DNA of 64,000 nucleotides from Caulobacter vibrioides OR37 (GCF_000372645.1 NZ_APMP01000007.1:62001-126000), one strand, 5' to 3'; shown: positions 49,752 through 59,226, counted from the first letter of the stretch. Notes: generated by a model from the sequence alone, not told the origin. A program made the numbers and translations.

Positions 49752-49834
49752 CGCTTTATAGGCGAATTGCCGGACGCTGTCGACTCCGTCGGCGCACACC
49801 TCTTCCGCGCCGCGACCATTTGCGCCTATAAGCG
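49752..49834. promoter_or_regulatory. Mirror-image candidate -10 regions for rimP and ppa
   Basis: GCGCTTTATAGGCG (from 49751) and CGCCTATAAGCGC (from 49824) are inverted copies about 60 bases apart. Read outward they give TATAAA on the minus strand (49755-49760) and TATAAG on the plus strand (49827-49832), plausible -10 boxes for the divergent transcripts. The -35 matches are weak. Confidence 0.4.
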
Positions 49835-49885
49835 CCCCGCGCAGGCCGCCTCCCCGCGGACCTCAAGAACATCAAAAGAGTCACG

Positions 49886-50419
49886 ATGGACCTCTCCAAG
49901 ATCCCGACCGGGGCCAACCCGCCGTATGACCTGAACGCCATTATCGAGATCCCGCAGGGCGGCGAGCCGGTGAAATACGAGATCGACAAGGAAAGCGGCG
50001 CCCTGATGGTCGACCGCTTCCTGCACACGGCGATGTTCTATCCGGCCAATTACGGCTTCATCCCGCACACCCTGGCCGACGACGGCGACCCGGCCGATAT
50101 CATGGTCGTGGGTCCGACCCCGGTCGTGCCGGGCGCGATCATTCGCTGCCGCCCGATCGGCACCCTGATGATGGTCGACGAAGCCGGCTCGGACGAGAAG
50201 ATCCTGGCCGTGCCGGTCGACAAGCTGCACCCGTTCTATACGGGCGTGTCGAGCTGGCGCGACCTGCCGACCATCCTGACCGAGCAGATCGCCCACTTCT
50301 TCCAGCACTACAAGGATCTGGAAAAGGGCAAGTCGACCAAGATCACCGGCTGGGCCGACATCGAGGAGACCGCCGACATCATCCGCGCGGCGATCAAGCG
50401 CCACAACGAGACGTACTAA
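49886..50419 (+). CDS. ppa: Inorganic pyrophosphatase
   Basis: 177 residues of family I soluble pyrophosphatase: NAIIEIPQGGEPVKYEIDKESGALMVDRFL, YPANYGFIPHTLADDGDPADIMV (metal-binding Asp cluster) and KILAVPVDKLH. It hydrolyses pyrophosphate in the cytoplasm. It is divergent from rimP across 228 bases and followed two bases later by the DUF5990-like gene. Confidence 0.98.
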   Translation: MDLSKIPTGANPPYDLNAIIEIPQGGEPVKYEIDKESGALMVDRFLHTAMFYPANYGFIPHTLADDGDPADIMVVGPTPVVPGAIIRCRPIGTLMMVDEAGSDEKILAVPVDKLHPFYTGVSSWRDLPTILTEQIAHFFQHYKDLEKGKSTKITGWADIEETADIIRAAIKRHNETY

Positions 50420-50421
50420 CC

Positions 50422-50838
50422 GTGGCGGCCAGGATTGATCTGACGCTTCGGATCATCTTGGCCAACCCGCCATCTGGCGTCGTCTTCGCGAAGCACGACG
50501 CCAAAAGTCGGCCGATCGATCCGGTCCGGGCGGCCGACGGCGATCTTTCCTTCGATATTCCCATTACGCTGACGCCTACGCCGGAAGGGCCGCGCCCCGG
50601 CGGCGGCTTTGTGCGCGCGGACAGCCGAGGCCGCTTCGTCTACATCGCTTCTGGACAGGCGGCGGGCGATGTCCAGGCCCCCGGGCAGCGGCGGATCAAG
50701 ATCTATCTGCGGGACTTACCGCCCGGCGTCATCGCTGGGGATATCCTGCAAGCAACCATAGCCGGACGCGCGAAAGATGGCGGCGCGGCGTTCGCCACTG
50801 TTCCGCTGTTGTCTGGCTGGAGCCGGGTCAGGCCCTGA
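50422..50838 (+). CDS. DUF5990-like hypothetical protein
   Basis: 138 residues beginning with GTG, right after ppa. It is beta-rich, with LTLRIILANPPSGVVFAKHDAKSRPIDP and VYIASGQAAGDVQAPGQRRIKIYLRDLPPG. I believe it belongs to DUF5990, from memory only. The function is unknown. The 3' end overlaps the convergent trmB by 11 bases. Confidence 0.72.
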   Translation: MAARIDLTLRIILANPPSGVVFAKHDAKSRPIDPVRAADGDLSFDIPITLTPTPEGPRPGGGFVRADSRGRFVYIASGQAAGDVQAPGQRRIKIYLRDLPPGVIAGDILQATIAGRAKDGGAAFATVPLLSGWSRVRP

Positions 50839-51508
50839 CGAAATCCAGGAACACCGGCGCGCAGTCGCCGAGCTTCTTTTCCTCATAGCGCGTGGTGACG
50901 TGGTCGGCCGGGATCACGTTGCGATCGGCGGCCTCGTCAGCGAACCTGAAGCTCGGATCGGCCAGCACGCGCTCGGTCGTCCACTCGGCGTAGTCGGCCC
51001 AGTCGGTGACGAAACGCAAGCCCGCGCCGGGCTTCATCACACGGGCCAGCCTGGCGACGAATTGCGGCTGGATCAGGCGGCGCTTGTTGTGGCGGGCCTT
51101 GTGCCAGGGATCGGGAAACATGATGAACACCCGGTCCAGACACGCGTCGGGCAACCAATCGACGACGTCGCGTGCGTCGCCCTCGTGGATGCGCACGTTC
51201 TTAAGCGCCTGTTCCTCCACGTGACGGACCGCGCTGGCCACGCCGTTGACGAACGGCTCGGCGCCGATCACCAGGGCGTTGGGATTGCGGCCGGCCTGGG
51301 TCGCCATGTGCTCGCCGCCCCCGAAGCCGATCTCCAGCCATACAGCCTCGGCGTCCGGCATCAGGTCCAGCGGCCGGAACGGACCTTGAGGCACGGCGAT
51401 CTCGGGCAACAGGGTGTCGAGCAGGGCCTGCTGGCGCGGCTTCACCGGGCGCGATTTCAAACGGCCGAAAGAGCGCAGCGGCCCGTGGGGTTGTTGCGGG
51501 TTGGTCAT
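50828..51508 (-). CDS. trmB: tRNA (guanine-N7-)-methyltransferase
   Basis: 226 residues with the SAM-binding WLEIGFGGGEHMATQA and the family signature FIMFPDPWHKARHNKRRLIQPQFVARLA. It methylates G46 of tRNA. It lies downstream of metK but after a terminator, so it may have its own promoter within 51509-51598 or depend on readthrough. Confidence 0.96.
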   Translation of the reverse strand: MTNPQQPHGPLRSFGRLKSRPVKPRQQALLDTLLPEIAVPQGPFRPLDLMPDAEAVWLEIGFGGGEHMATQAGRNPNALVIGAEPFVNGVASAVRHVEEQALKNVRIHEGDARDVVDWLPDACLDRVFIMFPDPWHKARHNKRRLIQPQFVARLARVMKPGAGLRFVTDWADYAEWTTERVLADPSFRFADEAADRNVIPADHVTTRYEEKKLGDCAPVFLDFVRA

Positions 51509-51540
51509 GGAGCGGGGTCTTAAAGCCCTGTGCTGGAAAT

Positions 51541-51575
51541 GAAAACGGGCTCCGACCCACCAGGATCGGAGCCCG
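51541..51575 (-). terminator. Intrinsic terminator of metK
   Basis: The ten-base perfect stem CGGGCTCCGA/TCGGAGCCCG with a ten-base loop lies 23 bases past the metK stop. The minus strand continues GTTTTCATTT. Confidence 0.85.
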
Positions 51576-51598
51576 CCTCGCGGATCGCGGGATGAGGC

Positions 51599-52822
51599 TT
51601 ACGCCAGGCCCTTCAGCTCGCCGACCAGATCGGTCTTTTCCCAGGAGAAGCCGCCTTCGTTGTCCGGCGTTCGGCCGAAGTGGCCATAGGCGGCGGTGCG
51701 GGCGTAGATCGGGCGGTTCAGCTGCAGGTGCTCGCGGATGGCGCGGGGCGTCGCGCCGCCGATCAGCTGCGGAAGGGTCTTTTCCAGCACCGCCGGATCC
51801 ACCTTGCCGGTGCCATGCAGGTCGACGTGGAACGAGACCGGCTGAGCCACGCCGATCGCGTATGCGATCTGGATGGTGCAGCGGTCGGCCAGGCCGGCGG
51901 CCACGACGTTCTTGGCCAGGTAACGGCAGGCATAGGCCGCCGAGCGGTCGACCTTGGTCGGGTCCTTGCCCGAGAAGGCGCCGCCGCCGTGGGGGGCCGC
52001 GCCGCCGTAGGTGTCGACGATGATCTTGCGGCCGGTGAGGCCGGCGTCGCCGTCCGGACCGCCGATCTCGAAGCGGCCGGTCGGATTGACCAGCCATTGG
52101 GTCTTCTTGGTGATCAGACCATCCGGGAAGATCGGCAGGATGTGCGGCTTGATCAGGTCCAGAACGCGCTTGGAGGTCGCGGCCTTGCCGTCGATCTTCT
52201 TCTTGTGCTGGTGGCTGACAACGATCGAGACGACGCGCTGCGGGCGGCCGTGGCCGTCATATTCCAGGGTCACCTGGCTCTTGGCGTCCGGCTCGAGTTC
52301 CGAAAGCTCTCCCGAGTGGCGCAACTCGGCCAGACGCTTGAGGATGTTGTGGCTGTATTGCAGCGTGGCCGGCATCAGCTCGGGGGTCTCGGTGCTGGCG
52401 TAGCCGAACATGATGCCCTGGTCGCCGGCGCCTTCGTCCTTCTTGTCGGTGGCGTCCACGCCCTGGGCGATATGCGCCGACTGACCGTGCAGGAAGTTCG
52501 AATACTTCGCCTTCTGCCAGTGGAAGCCCTTCTGCTCGTAGCCGATGTCCTTGATCGCCGCGCGAACCTTGGGCTCCAGCGAGGCGATGATGTCCTTGGT
52601 CAGCTGCTTGTTGGCCTTCTTGTCGCCGTCGGGCTTGCCGGCGCGGACCTCGCCGGCCAGCACGATGCGATTGGTCGTCACCAGGGTCTCGCAGGCGACG
52701 CGCGCCTCGGGATCGGCCGTCAGGAAGGCGTCGACGACCGTGTCGCTGATGCGGTCCGCGACCTTGTCGGGGTGGCCTTCGGAGACGCTCTCGCTGGTGA
52801 AGATGTAGGACGAACGGTTCAA
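51599..52822 (-). CDS. metK: S-adenosylmethionine synthase
   Basis: 407 residues from the TTG at 52822, chosen because GGAG lies seven bases upstream and the protein then starts [22 protein letters not shown] as in the family. Family motifs [12 protein letters not shown] and [16 protein letters not shown] are present. It makes SAM from methionine and ATP. It is expressed from a leader carrying the dyad at 52898-52913, downstream of the XRE gene. Confidence 0.97.
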   Translation of the reverse strand: MNRSSYIFTSESVSEGHPDKVADRISDTVVDAFLTADPEARVACETLVTTNRIVLAGEVRAGKPDGDKKANKQLTKDIIASLEPKVRAAIKDIGYEQKGFHWQKAKYSNFLHGQSAHIAQGVDATDKKDEGAGDQGIMFGYASTETPELMPATLQYSHNILKRLAELRHSGELSELEPDAKSQVTLEYDGHGRPQRVVSIVVSHQHKKKIDGKAATSKRVLDLIKPHILPIFPDGLITKKTQWLVNPTGRFEIGGPDGDAGLTGRKIIVDTYGGAAPHGGGAFSGKDPTKVDRSAAYACRYLAKNVVAAGLADRCTIQIAYAIGVAQPVSFHVDLHGTGKVDPAVLEKTLPQLIGGATPRAIREHLQLNRPIYARTAAYGHFGRTPDNEGGFSWEKTDLVGELKGLA

Positions 52823-52897
52823 GAGACAGCTCCGGCCTTGAGGATGCGCGCGGGCGCTTGGGGCGCCCAGTTCGGCGTCCAATTAGACCGGAACCAT

Positions 52898-52913
52898 ATA
52901 AAGATATGTTTAT
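52898..52913. promoter_or_regulatory. Palindromic operator candidate upstream of metK
   Basis: ATAAA-GATATG-TTTAT, a 16-base dyad, lies 76 bases upstream of the metK start. It overlaps a second dyad CATAT-AAAG-ATATG (52895-52908). It resembles sites described for ArsR-type SAM/SAH-responsive regulators of methionine metabolism; that comparison is from memory. Confidence 0.55.
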
Positions 52914-52944
52914 GCGATCAAGGCGAGCTTGTCTGAAGAGGGCG

Positions 52945-53373
52945 TCAGTCCTCCTCGTCGCCCGCGCCTTCTTCCTCGGCCATCGACCGGACCAGCTCAA
53001 GGATGCGCTTGCGCACCTTCTGGCGACCGATGCGCGGGAACAGCGTGGCCAGTTCCAGCCCTTCGGGGGTCATCAGGAAGTCGTGGACGAAGGGCTCTCC
53101 GTCCTCGGCGACCCCTTCGCTCGTCGTCTGGGCCAGGCCTTCGAAGAAATAGCCGACCGACGACTGCAGACTACGGGCGATCTCGTAGAGCTTGCTGGCG
53201 CTGACGCGATTGGCGCCGCGCTCGTATTTCTGGACCTGCTGGAAGGTCAGGCCCAGATCCTCGGCCAGCCGCTCCTGGCTGACGCCCAGAAGCTTCCGGC
53301 GCATTCGAATACGCGCGCCAACATGAAGGTCGACGGGATTGGGGCGGCGTTCGGTTTCCAAGAGCTGGCTCAT
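52945..53373 (-). CDS. XRE-family transcriptional regulator
   Basis: About 142 residues from the ATG at 53373 (a GTG six bases earlier is possible). The helix-turn-helix is GARIRMRRKLLGVSQERLAEDLGLTFQQVQKYERGANRVSASKLYEIA (about residues 19-66). The acidic C-terminus is typical of the alphaproteobacterial PraR/SinR-like group often encoded next to metK. It probably regulates surface or lifestyle genes; the target here is unknown. Confidence 0.88.
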   Translation of the reverse strand: MSQLLETERRPNPVDLHVGARIRMRRKLLGVSQERLAEDLGLTFQQVQKYERGANRVSASKLYEIARSLQSSVGYFFEGLAQTTSEGVAEDGEPFVHDFLMTPEGLELATLFPRIGRQKVRKRILELVRSMAEEEGAGDEED

Positions 53374-53387
53374 GCCCACGCTTGATA

Positions 53388-53412
53388 GCTGAAATTGCGG
53401 TTTTAATTCAGC
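53388..53412. promoter_or_regulatory. Imperfect dyad upstream of the XRE gene
   Basis: GCTGAAATT and AATTCAGC form an inverted repeat with one extra A, across an eight-base spacer. It lies just upstream of the XRE start and overlaps the lnt stop codon. It could be an autoregulatory operator. Confidence 0.4.
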
Positions 53413-55003
53413 CTAACTCTTTCAGCCGCGCAATAGACGAAGAGGTTTTACCTGACCAAACACGAGCTGACGCAACCATAGATATCAGTAGAAGGACCCA
53501 AAACGCGCCATTTCGCAAGTGGTCGAAGGGCGTAACCTCTCCCATCGCTGGTATTGAGGCGTCGACGACTCCACTTTGTCCTAAGGACAAACTCGCTCCG
53601 GGCCTGATTCGGCCGCGAGCGTCGATCACGGCGGTGACGCCGGTCGGGGTGGCCCGAAGGATCGGGCGGGCGCTCTCGATCGCCCGGTAGCTGGCCAGGT
53701 TCAGATGTTGCAGCGGGCCGGACGTCACGCCGAACCAGGCGTCATTCGAGACATTGATCAGCGCCCGCACCTCGGGATCGCGGCGCGCCAGACCCGGGAA
53801 AAGACTCTCGTAGCAGATCAGCGGCTGGACCAGCAGGTCGGGCGACAGGCGCAACGGCGCGGGACGGGGTCCGGTGGCGAAGCCGTCCCCGAGATGGGCG
53901 AGGCTCTTGAAGCCGATGGCGGTCAGCAACTTTTCGGCTGGCAGGTACTCGCCGAACGGCACCAGCCGGTGTTTGTCATAGACTCCGATCGGCTCGAGAT
54001 CGGTCGCCGTGCGGCGCAAGGCGATCAGGCTGTTGTAGTAGACCGGCGCCTGGACCGGACCCTCATAGCGATAGCCGCCGATCAACAGGATCTGACCCGG
54101 CTTCAGGCTGTCGACGATCGCCTCGCGAACCCAGGTTCCCGGGGCCAGATAGTCGTTGACGGCGGCGGGCAAGGCGCCCTCGGGCCAGATGACGAGGTCG
54201 GCGGGCTTGCCGGCGTAGGGCTTGGCCGTCAGCGAAACATAGGACTGAACGATCCGGGCGAAGCGCGTGGCGTCCCACTTGGCGTCCTGCTGGATGTCGG
54301 CCTGGACGAGGCGCACGGCGACCGGCGATCCTTCCGGCAGGGGCCGCGACTCGACCGCCGCGCCGTAGCCGTAAAGGGCGACAAGGCCAGCGGCCGCGGC
54401 GCCTAGAACGATACGCCCGCCCCGGCCCTCGCGCCAGACCGCCGGCGCGGCGGCGATGGCCAGGGTGATCCAGGTCAGGCCATAGGCCCCGACCAGGGCC
54501 GCCGCCTGAGACGGCCATGACCCGGCCCGCCAGGTCTCGCCAGGCAGGTTCCAGGGAAACCCCGTCAGGATGTGGCCGCGCGTCCATTCCAGGGCCGCGA
54601 AGGTTCCGGCGAACACCAGGACGCGCCAGGGTCCCTTGCGGCCAATGGCGCGATAGACCAGGCCCGCCGCGCCCCAGAAGAGCGCCAGCCCCCCCGCCAT
54701 GGCGGCGACGGCGAACGGCGCCATCCAGCCTTGGTTGGCGGCGTCGACCATGAAGGCCTCGGCGATCCACCAAGTGCCAAGACCGAAATAGGCCACGCCC
54801 GCCAGCCAACCTCGCCAGAAGGCGGACCGCAGAGGTCGTTCTGGACTGGCGCCGTCCAGCTGACGCAGAAGCAGCGCATAGCCGAGCAGACCCGGCAGGA
54901 CGCCAAACGGCGGGTGGGCCAAGGCGGCCGCGAGTCCCGCCGCCAGCGCTGGCCAGGGGCCGGACCAAAGCCGATGATCCCGGAGACGGGTCCAGACGGT
55001 CAC
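53408..55003 (-). CDS. lnt: Apolipoprotein N-acyltransferase
   Basis: 531 residues with several N-terminal membrane helices and a periplasmic nitrilase domain. The Glu-Lys-Cys triad is in VIWPEGALP, YDKHRLVPFGEYLP and LICYESLFP, and a final membrane helix closes the protein. It adds the third acyl chain to lipoproteins, several of which are encoded in this window. The GTG start overlaps the stop of the CorC-like gene by four bases. Confidence 0.97.
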   Translation of the reverse strand: MTVWTRLRDHRLWSGPWPALAAGLAAALAHPPFGVLPGLLGYALLLRQLDGASPERPLRSAFWRGWLAGVAYFGLGTWWIAEAFMVDAANQGWMAPFAVAAMAGGLALFWGAAGLVYRAIGRKGPWRVLVFAGTFAALEWTRGHILTGFPWNLPGETWRAGSWPSQAAALVGAYGLTWITLAIAAAPAVWREGRGGRIVLGAAAAGLVALYGYGAAVESRPLPEGSPVAVRLVQADIQQDAKWDATRFARIVQSYVSLTAKPYAGKPADLVIWPEGALPAAVNDYLAPGTWVREAIVDSLKPGQILLIGGYRYEGPVQAPVYYNSLIALRRTATDLEPIGVYDKHRLVPFGEYLPAEKLLTAIGFKSLAHLGDGFATGPRPAPLRLSPDLLVQPLICYESLFPGLARRDPEVRALINVSNDAWFGVTSGPLQHLNLASYRAIESARPILRATPTGVTAVIDARGRIRPGASLSLGQSGVVDASIPAMGEVTPFDHLRNGAFWVLLLISMVASARVWSGKTSSSIARLKELG

Positions 55004-55914
55004 GAAGCCGGAACGCTCTGTGAGGCGCCATCCGCTGCGGCCTCCGGCGCGGGACCGCCACGCACGCGCACGCGGCGCACCCGACGCGGATCGGCCTCGA
55101 CGACCTCGAACTCGTAGCCGTCGGGATGGGCGATGACCTCGCCCCGCTGCGGCACGCGGCCGGCCAGGGCGACGACGAGGCCGGCGACGGTGTCGATGTC
55201 TTCTTCCATTTCCGACGGCGCCAATTCGCGTCCCAGCGCGACCTCAAGCTCCTCGAGCGGCGCGCGGGCGTCGGCGTCATAGACCCCGCCCGGACGCGCC
55301 ACCACCGAGACGGCGGCCGCGTCGTCGTGCTCGTCGTCGATCTCGCCGACCACCGCCTCGATCAGGTCCTCCATCGAGACCAAACCGTCGGTGCCGCCGA
55401 ACTCGTCGATGACCAGAGCCATATGGATGCGGCTGGTGCGCATGCGCAGCAGCAGATCGGCGGCCTTCATCGAGGCCGGCACATAGAGGGCGTCGCGGCG
55501 CAGCTTGCTCAGGACCAGGTCGCCGGGGGCCGGATGTTTCTCGTCATCGGCCAGCAGATGGAAGATGTCCTTGACGTGGACGACGCCCACCGGGTCGTCC
55601 AGCGTCTCGCGATAGATCGGCATCCGCGAATGCTCGGCCTCGGCGAACTGGGCCACCACCGCCTCGAACGGGGTCGACAGCTCGACGGCGACGACGTCGG
55701 CGCGCGGCGTCATGACGTCGGCGACCCGGAGAGTCTGGAAGGCCTCGGCCTGGTCGACGATGTCGACCGCGCCGCTGGCCGGCGGCGGCTCGGGCGGCCG
55801 CTGCGGCTCGTCGCCGCCAATCAGGCGGCGGCGCATACGTCGAAGGAACGCCCGCACGCCCCGGCTTCGTCGAACCGGAACGGCGGGCTGTTGACTAGGC
55901 TCGTCGCTGGGCAT
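55000..55914 (-). CDS. CBS-domain CorC/hemolysin-like protein
   Basis: 304 residues with two CBS domains (VADVMTPRADVVAVE to FHLLAD, and LYVPASMKAADLLLRM to LIEAVVGEI) and a C-terminal CorC_HlyC domain (ELEVALGREL to EFEVVEADPRRVRRVRVR). It lacks the DUF21 membrane domain of full-length magnesium exporters. It sits between ybeY and lnt, the conserved order in many proteobacteria. Confidence 0.93.
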   Translation of the reverse strand: MPSDEPSQQPAVPVRRSRGVRAFLRRMRRRLIGGDEPQRPPEPPPASGAVDIVDQAEAFQTLRVADVMTPRADVVAVELSTPFEAVVAQFAEAEHSRMPIYRETLDDPVGVVHVKDIFHLLADDEKHPAPGDLVLSKLRRDALYVPASMKAADLLLRMRTSRIHMALVIDEFGGTDGLVSMEDLIEAVVGEIDDEHDDAAAVSVVARPGGVYDADARAPLEELEVALGRELAPSEMEEDIDTVAGLVVALAGRVPQRGEVIAHPDGYEFEVVEADPRRVRRVRVRGGPAPEAAADGASQSVPAS

Positions 55915-55922
55915 GGCCCCTG

Positions 55923-56408
55923 TCAGCGCCCCTCTTCATCGCCAGCATAAGGGTCGGGAACGTCCAGACCCGCCAGGATTTCGCGTTCGAGCGCCTCCAT
56001 GGCTTCAGCCTCGTCGTCGCTCTCGTGGTCATATCCTAGGAGATGAAGCACGCCATGCGCCACCAGATGTTGCAGATGGTGGGCCAGAGGCTTGCCCTGC
56101 TCGGCCGCCTCGCGGGCGCAAACCCCATAGGCCAGGGCTATGTCGCCGATTTGGCCCTCCGGATTGACGAGGGGATCTCGCGGCGCGGGGAAGGACAGGA
56201 CGTTGGTCGCATAGTCCTTCTGGCGGAAGTCGCGGTTCAGGACCTGAACGCTGTCGTCGTCGGTCAGCAGGATCACGATCCCCTGCCCCACGATGTCCTC
56301 GTGCGCGTCCAGCACGGCCTGCGCGGCGCGCCAGACCAGGACCTCGGCGTCCTCGGCGGCGGCCAGCCAGGCCTGATCCTCGATCTCGATATCGACGGTA
56401 ATGGTCAT
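55923..56408 (-). CDS. ybeY: Endoribonuclease YbeY
   Basis: 161 residues with the zinc motif HGVLHLLGYDH and the preceding TNVLSFPAP and GDIALAYGV. It processes 16S rRNA 3' ends and takes part in ribosome quality control. It starts directly after the phoH stop. Confidence 0.97.
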   Translation of the reverse strand: MTITVDIEIEDQAWLAAAEDAEVLVWRAAQAVLDAHEDIVGQGIVILLTDDDSVQVLNRDFRQKDYATNVLSFPAPRDPLVNPEGQIGDIALAYGVCAREAAEQGKPLAHHLQHLVAHGVLHLLGYDHESDDEAEAMEALEREILAGLDVPDPYAGDEEGR

Positions 56409-57353
56409 TTAGCGGGGAGTACTCTGCGCCGCGTCCGCGTCATAGGCCTTGACGATGCGCTCGACGAGCGGGTGCCGCACCACGTCCGACGCGGTGAAGC
56501 GCGAAACTGCCACGCCCTCGACGCCTTCCAGGATCGAGACGGCGTGGGCCAGGCCCGAATCCCGAGGGTTCAGCAGGTCGACCTGGGTCGGGTCGCCGGT
56601 GACCACCATGCGCGCGCCCTCGCCGATCCGGGTCAGCACCATCTTCATCTGCAGCCGCGAGCAGTTCTGGGCCTCGTCGACGATGACGAAGGCGTGCGCC
56701 AGGGTGCGGCCGCGCATGAAGGCGATCGGCGCGACCTCGATCTCCAGCTTTTCCCGACGGCGACGCAGCTGGTCGGCGCCCATGATGTCGGTCAGGGCCT
56801 CCCAGACCGGGGCCATGTAGGGATCGACCTTCTCGTTCAGGTCGCCCGGCAGGAAGCCCAGCTTCTCGCCGGCCTCGACGGCGGGGCGGGTGACGATCAG
56901 TCGATCGACCTCGCCGCGCAGCAGCATCCCCGCGCCATGGGCGACGGCCAGGAAGGTCTTGCCGGTGCCGGCCGGACCCAGACCGAAGACCAGCGGGTGG
57001 GTCGCCATCTTCTCAAGGTACTGAGCCTGGCTCTTGGTCTTTGGCGAGACATTGCCCTTGCGCACCGCGCGGGGCGAGGCCTGGCCGCCCGTTTCGTGAG
57101 CGCCGCCGATGGCGATGCGGACATCGGCCTCGACCACTTCCTCGCCGGCGTCGGCGCGGGCGGCCAGGGCGCTCAGAGCGCGCTTGGCGCCGGTGCGTCC
57201 CCGCGCGTCGCCGGTGATGGTGACGCCGCCGCCGGGGGTCTCGATCAGCACCTTGAAGGCGTCTTCGATCAGGGCCGCGTGACGGCCGGACGGGCCCGAC
57301 ACGGCGTGAACCGCGTCGTCGGACAGCGGCAGGAACTCGGGCGTGCGGCTCAC
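56409..57353 (-). CDS. PhoH-family ATPase
   Basis: 314 residues with Walker A GPAGTGKT (126-133), Walker [11 protein letters not shown] and the GDPTQVDL sensor region. The N-terminal 100 residues form the KH-like part of PhoH-like (YbeZ-type) proteins, which partner with YbeY next door. It overlaps miaB by four bases. Confidence 0.95.
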   Translation of the reverse strand: MSRTPEFLPLSDDAVHAVSGPSGRHAALIEDAFKVLIETPGGGVTITGDARGRTGAKRALSALAARADAGEEVVEADVRIAIGGAHETGGQASPRAVRKGNVSPKTKSQAQYLEKMATHPLVFGLGPAGTGKTFLAVAHGAGMLLRGEVDRLIVTRPAVEAGEKLGFLPGDLNEKVDPYMAPVWEALTDIMGADQLRRRREKLEIEVAPIAFMRGRTLAHAFVIVDEAQNCSRLQMKMVLTRIGEGARMVVTGDPTQVDLLNPRDSGLAHAVSILEGVEGVAVSRFTASDVVRHPLVERIVKAYDADAAQSTPR

Positions 57354-58696
57354 GCGGTCTCCAGAACAGGTTCGAGCACGCCCGCCAGGCTCATCTTGGC
57401 GGCGCTCTCGATACGAACGGGAACGATCTTCCCGATCAGTTGCTCCCCGCCCTCGGCGTGGACGGCTTGCAGATAGGGACTGCGTCCCACCACCTGGCCC
57501 GGGTGGCGGCCGGGCTTTTCAAATAGCACGGGCAGCACCTTGCCGACCTGGGCGGCGTTGAAGGCGCGCTGTTGCTCGTCGAGCAGCTGGTTCAGGCGTT
57601 CCAGGCGCTCGGCCTTGACCTCTTCCTCGACCTGGCCCGGCATGGCGGAGGCCGGCGTGCCCGGACGACGCGAATATTTGAACGAGAAGGCGCTGGCGAA
57701 GCCGACCTTGCGGACAAGATCCAAGGTCTTCTCGAAGTCGCCGTCCCGCTCGCCGGGGAAGCCGACGATGAAATCGCCGCTCATGGCGATATCCGGACGC
57801 GCGGCGCGGATGCGCTCGATCAGGCGCACATAGCTCTCGGCCGTGTGGTCGCGGTTCATGGCCTTGAGGATCTTGTCACTGCCCGCCTGCACCGGCAGGT
57901 GCAGATAGGGCATCAGCTCCGGCAATTCGCCGTGGGCCTCGATCAGGTCCTCGCCCATGTCGCGCGGGTGGCTGGTCGTATAGCGGATGCGGTCTAGGCC
58001 ATCGATCTTGGCCAGTTGGCGGACTAGCTTGGCCAGGGTCTGGCCGTCGCCGTCATAGGCGTTGACGTTCTGGCCCAGCAGCGTGACCTCGCGCACGCCC
58101 TGGTCGGCCAGGCGCTTGGCCTCCTCGACGATGTCGTTCACCGGCCGCGACCACTCGCCGCCGCGGGTGTAGGGCACGACGCAGAAGGTGCAGAACTTGT
58201 CGCAGCCTTCCTGCACGGTGAGAAACGCGGTCACCCCGGTCACGTGGCGCTCGGCCGGCAGGGCGTCGAACTTCTCGTCGGCGGCAAAGTCGGCGGCCAG
58301 GCGCTCGCCCGTCGCGCGGTGGGCGCGGGCGATCAGCTCGGGCAGCTGGTGATAGGCCTGCGGGCCGACGACCAGATCGACCGCCTTCTGGCGGTTCATG
58401 ATCTCCTTGCCTTCGGCCTGGGCCACGCAGCCGGCCACGGCGATGGTCATGCGACCGCCGTCCTGCGCCTTCCGGTCCTTCATCTGCTTGATGTAGCCGA
58501 GTTCGGAATAGACCTTCTCGGTGGCCTTCTCGCGGATGTGGCAGGTGTTCAGCACCACCAGGTCCGCCCCCTCGGGATCGTCGACGACGCCATAGCCCAG
58601 CGGGCGCAGGACGTCGGCCATGCGCTCGCTGTCATAGACGTTCATCTGACAGCCGTAGGTCTTGATAAAGAGGCGCTTGCGCGGGGTCTCGCTCAT
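57350..58696 (-). CDS. miaB: tRNA-2-methylthio-N6-dimethylallyladenosine synthase
   Basis: 448 residues. The UPF0004 cluster cysteines are Cys16, Cys52 and Cys90, the radical-SAM cysteines Cys165, Cys169 and Cys172 (GCDKFCTFC), and a TRAM domain lies at the C-terminus. It adds ms2 to i6A37 of tRNAs. It is the first gene of the miaB-phoH-ybeY-corC-lnt series and ends in an overlap with phoH. Confidence 0.97.
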   Translation of the reverse strand: MSETPRKRLFIKTYGCQMNVYDSERMADVLRPLGYGVVDDPEGADLVVLNTCHIREKATEKVYSELGYIKQMKDRKAQDGGRMTIAVAGCVAQAEGKEIMNRQKAVDLVVGPQAYHQLPELIARAHRATGERLAADFAADEKFDALPAERHVTGVTAFLTVQEGCDKFCTFCVVPYTRGGEWSRPVNDIVEEAKRLADQGVREVTLLGQNVNAYDGDGQTLAKLVRQLAKIDGLDRIRYTTSHPRDMGEDLIEAHGELPELMPYLHLPVQAGSDKILKAMNRDHTAESYVRLIERIRAARPDIAMSGDFIVGFPGERDGDFEKTLDLVRKVGFASAFSFKYSRRPGTPASAMPGQVEEEVKAERLERLNQLLDEQQRAFNAAQVGKVLPVLFEKPGRHPGQVVGRSPYLQAVHAEGGEQLIGKIVPVRIESAAKMSLAGVLEPVLETA

Positions 58697-58773
58697 CCGG
58701 CGAGGTTATGGGGTCGAGAGGCCCGTTCCGCAAGGGCGGGATCCTCCCCGGCGCCGCGAGAACCCGCCCAGGA

Positions 58774-59181
58774 TCAGTCCTCCAGCGGCATCCCGTAAAG
58801 CTCGAGCCGGTGATCGATCAGCTTGTAGCCCAGCTTCCTGGCGATGGCGTTCTGCAGCGCCTCGATCTCCTCGTCCACGAACTCGACGACCTTGCCGGTC
58901 TTCATGTCGATCAGGTGGTCGTGGTGATGATCGGGCGTCTCCTCGTAGCGGGAGCGGCCGTCGCGGAAGTCGTGACGCTCGATGATGCCGCTTTCCTCGA
59001 ACAGGCGGACGGTGCGGTAGACCGTGGCGATCGAGATATGCGGGTCGATGGCGTGGGCGCGGCGGTGCAGCTCCTCGACATCGGGATGGTCCTCGGCCGA
59101 CGACAGCACGCGCGCGATCACGCGGCGCTGGTCCGTCATGCGCATGCCCTTTTCGATGCAGGCCTTTTCGAGTCGATCCAA
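58774..59181 (-). CDS. fur: Ferric uptake regulator Fur
   Basis: 135 residues. The winged helix MTDQRRVIARVLSSAEDHPDVEEL to ISIATVYRTVRLFEESGII is followed by the metal-binding HHHDHLI (His85-87, His89) and dimerisation domain. The CxxC zinc pairs of many Fur proteins are absent, as in other alphaproteobacterial Fur. The start is TTG with GGAGGG six bases upstream. It probably acts on the site at 30747 upstream of the siderophore receptor. Confidence 0.95.
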   Translation of the reverse strand: MDRLEKACIEKGMRMTDQRRVIARVLSSAEDHPDVEELHRRAHAIDPHISIATVYRTVRLFEESGIIERHDFRDGRSRYEETPDHHHDHLIDMKTGKVVEFVDEEIEALQNAIARKLGYKLIDHRLELYGMPLED

Positions 59182-59226
59182 GGCGGACCCTCCGTCTGAG
59201 TCGCCGGCAAGATAGGCAATCAGCCC

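Noticed and set aside
49752..49885. A tRNA or small gene ending at the terminator before rimP
   Set aside because: No cloverleaf, no open frame with a ribosome site, and no conserved small-protein motif on the minus strand.
52823..52944. SAM riboswitch upstream of metK
   Set aside because: I looked for SAM-II, SAM-IV and SAM/SAH-like pairing in the leader and found only the A/T-rich dyads, which look like protein sites.
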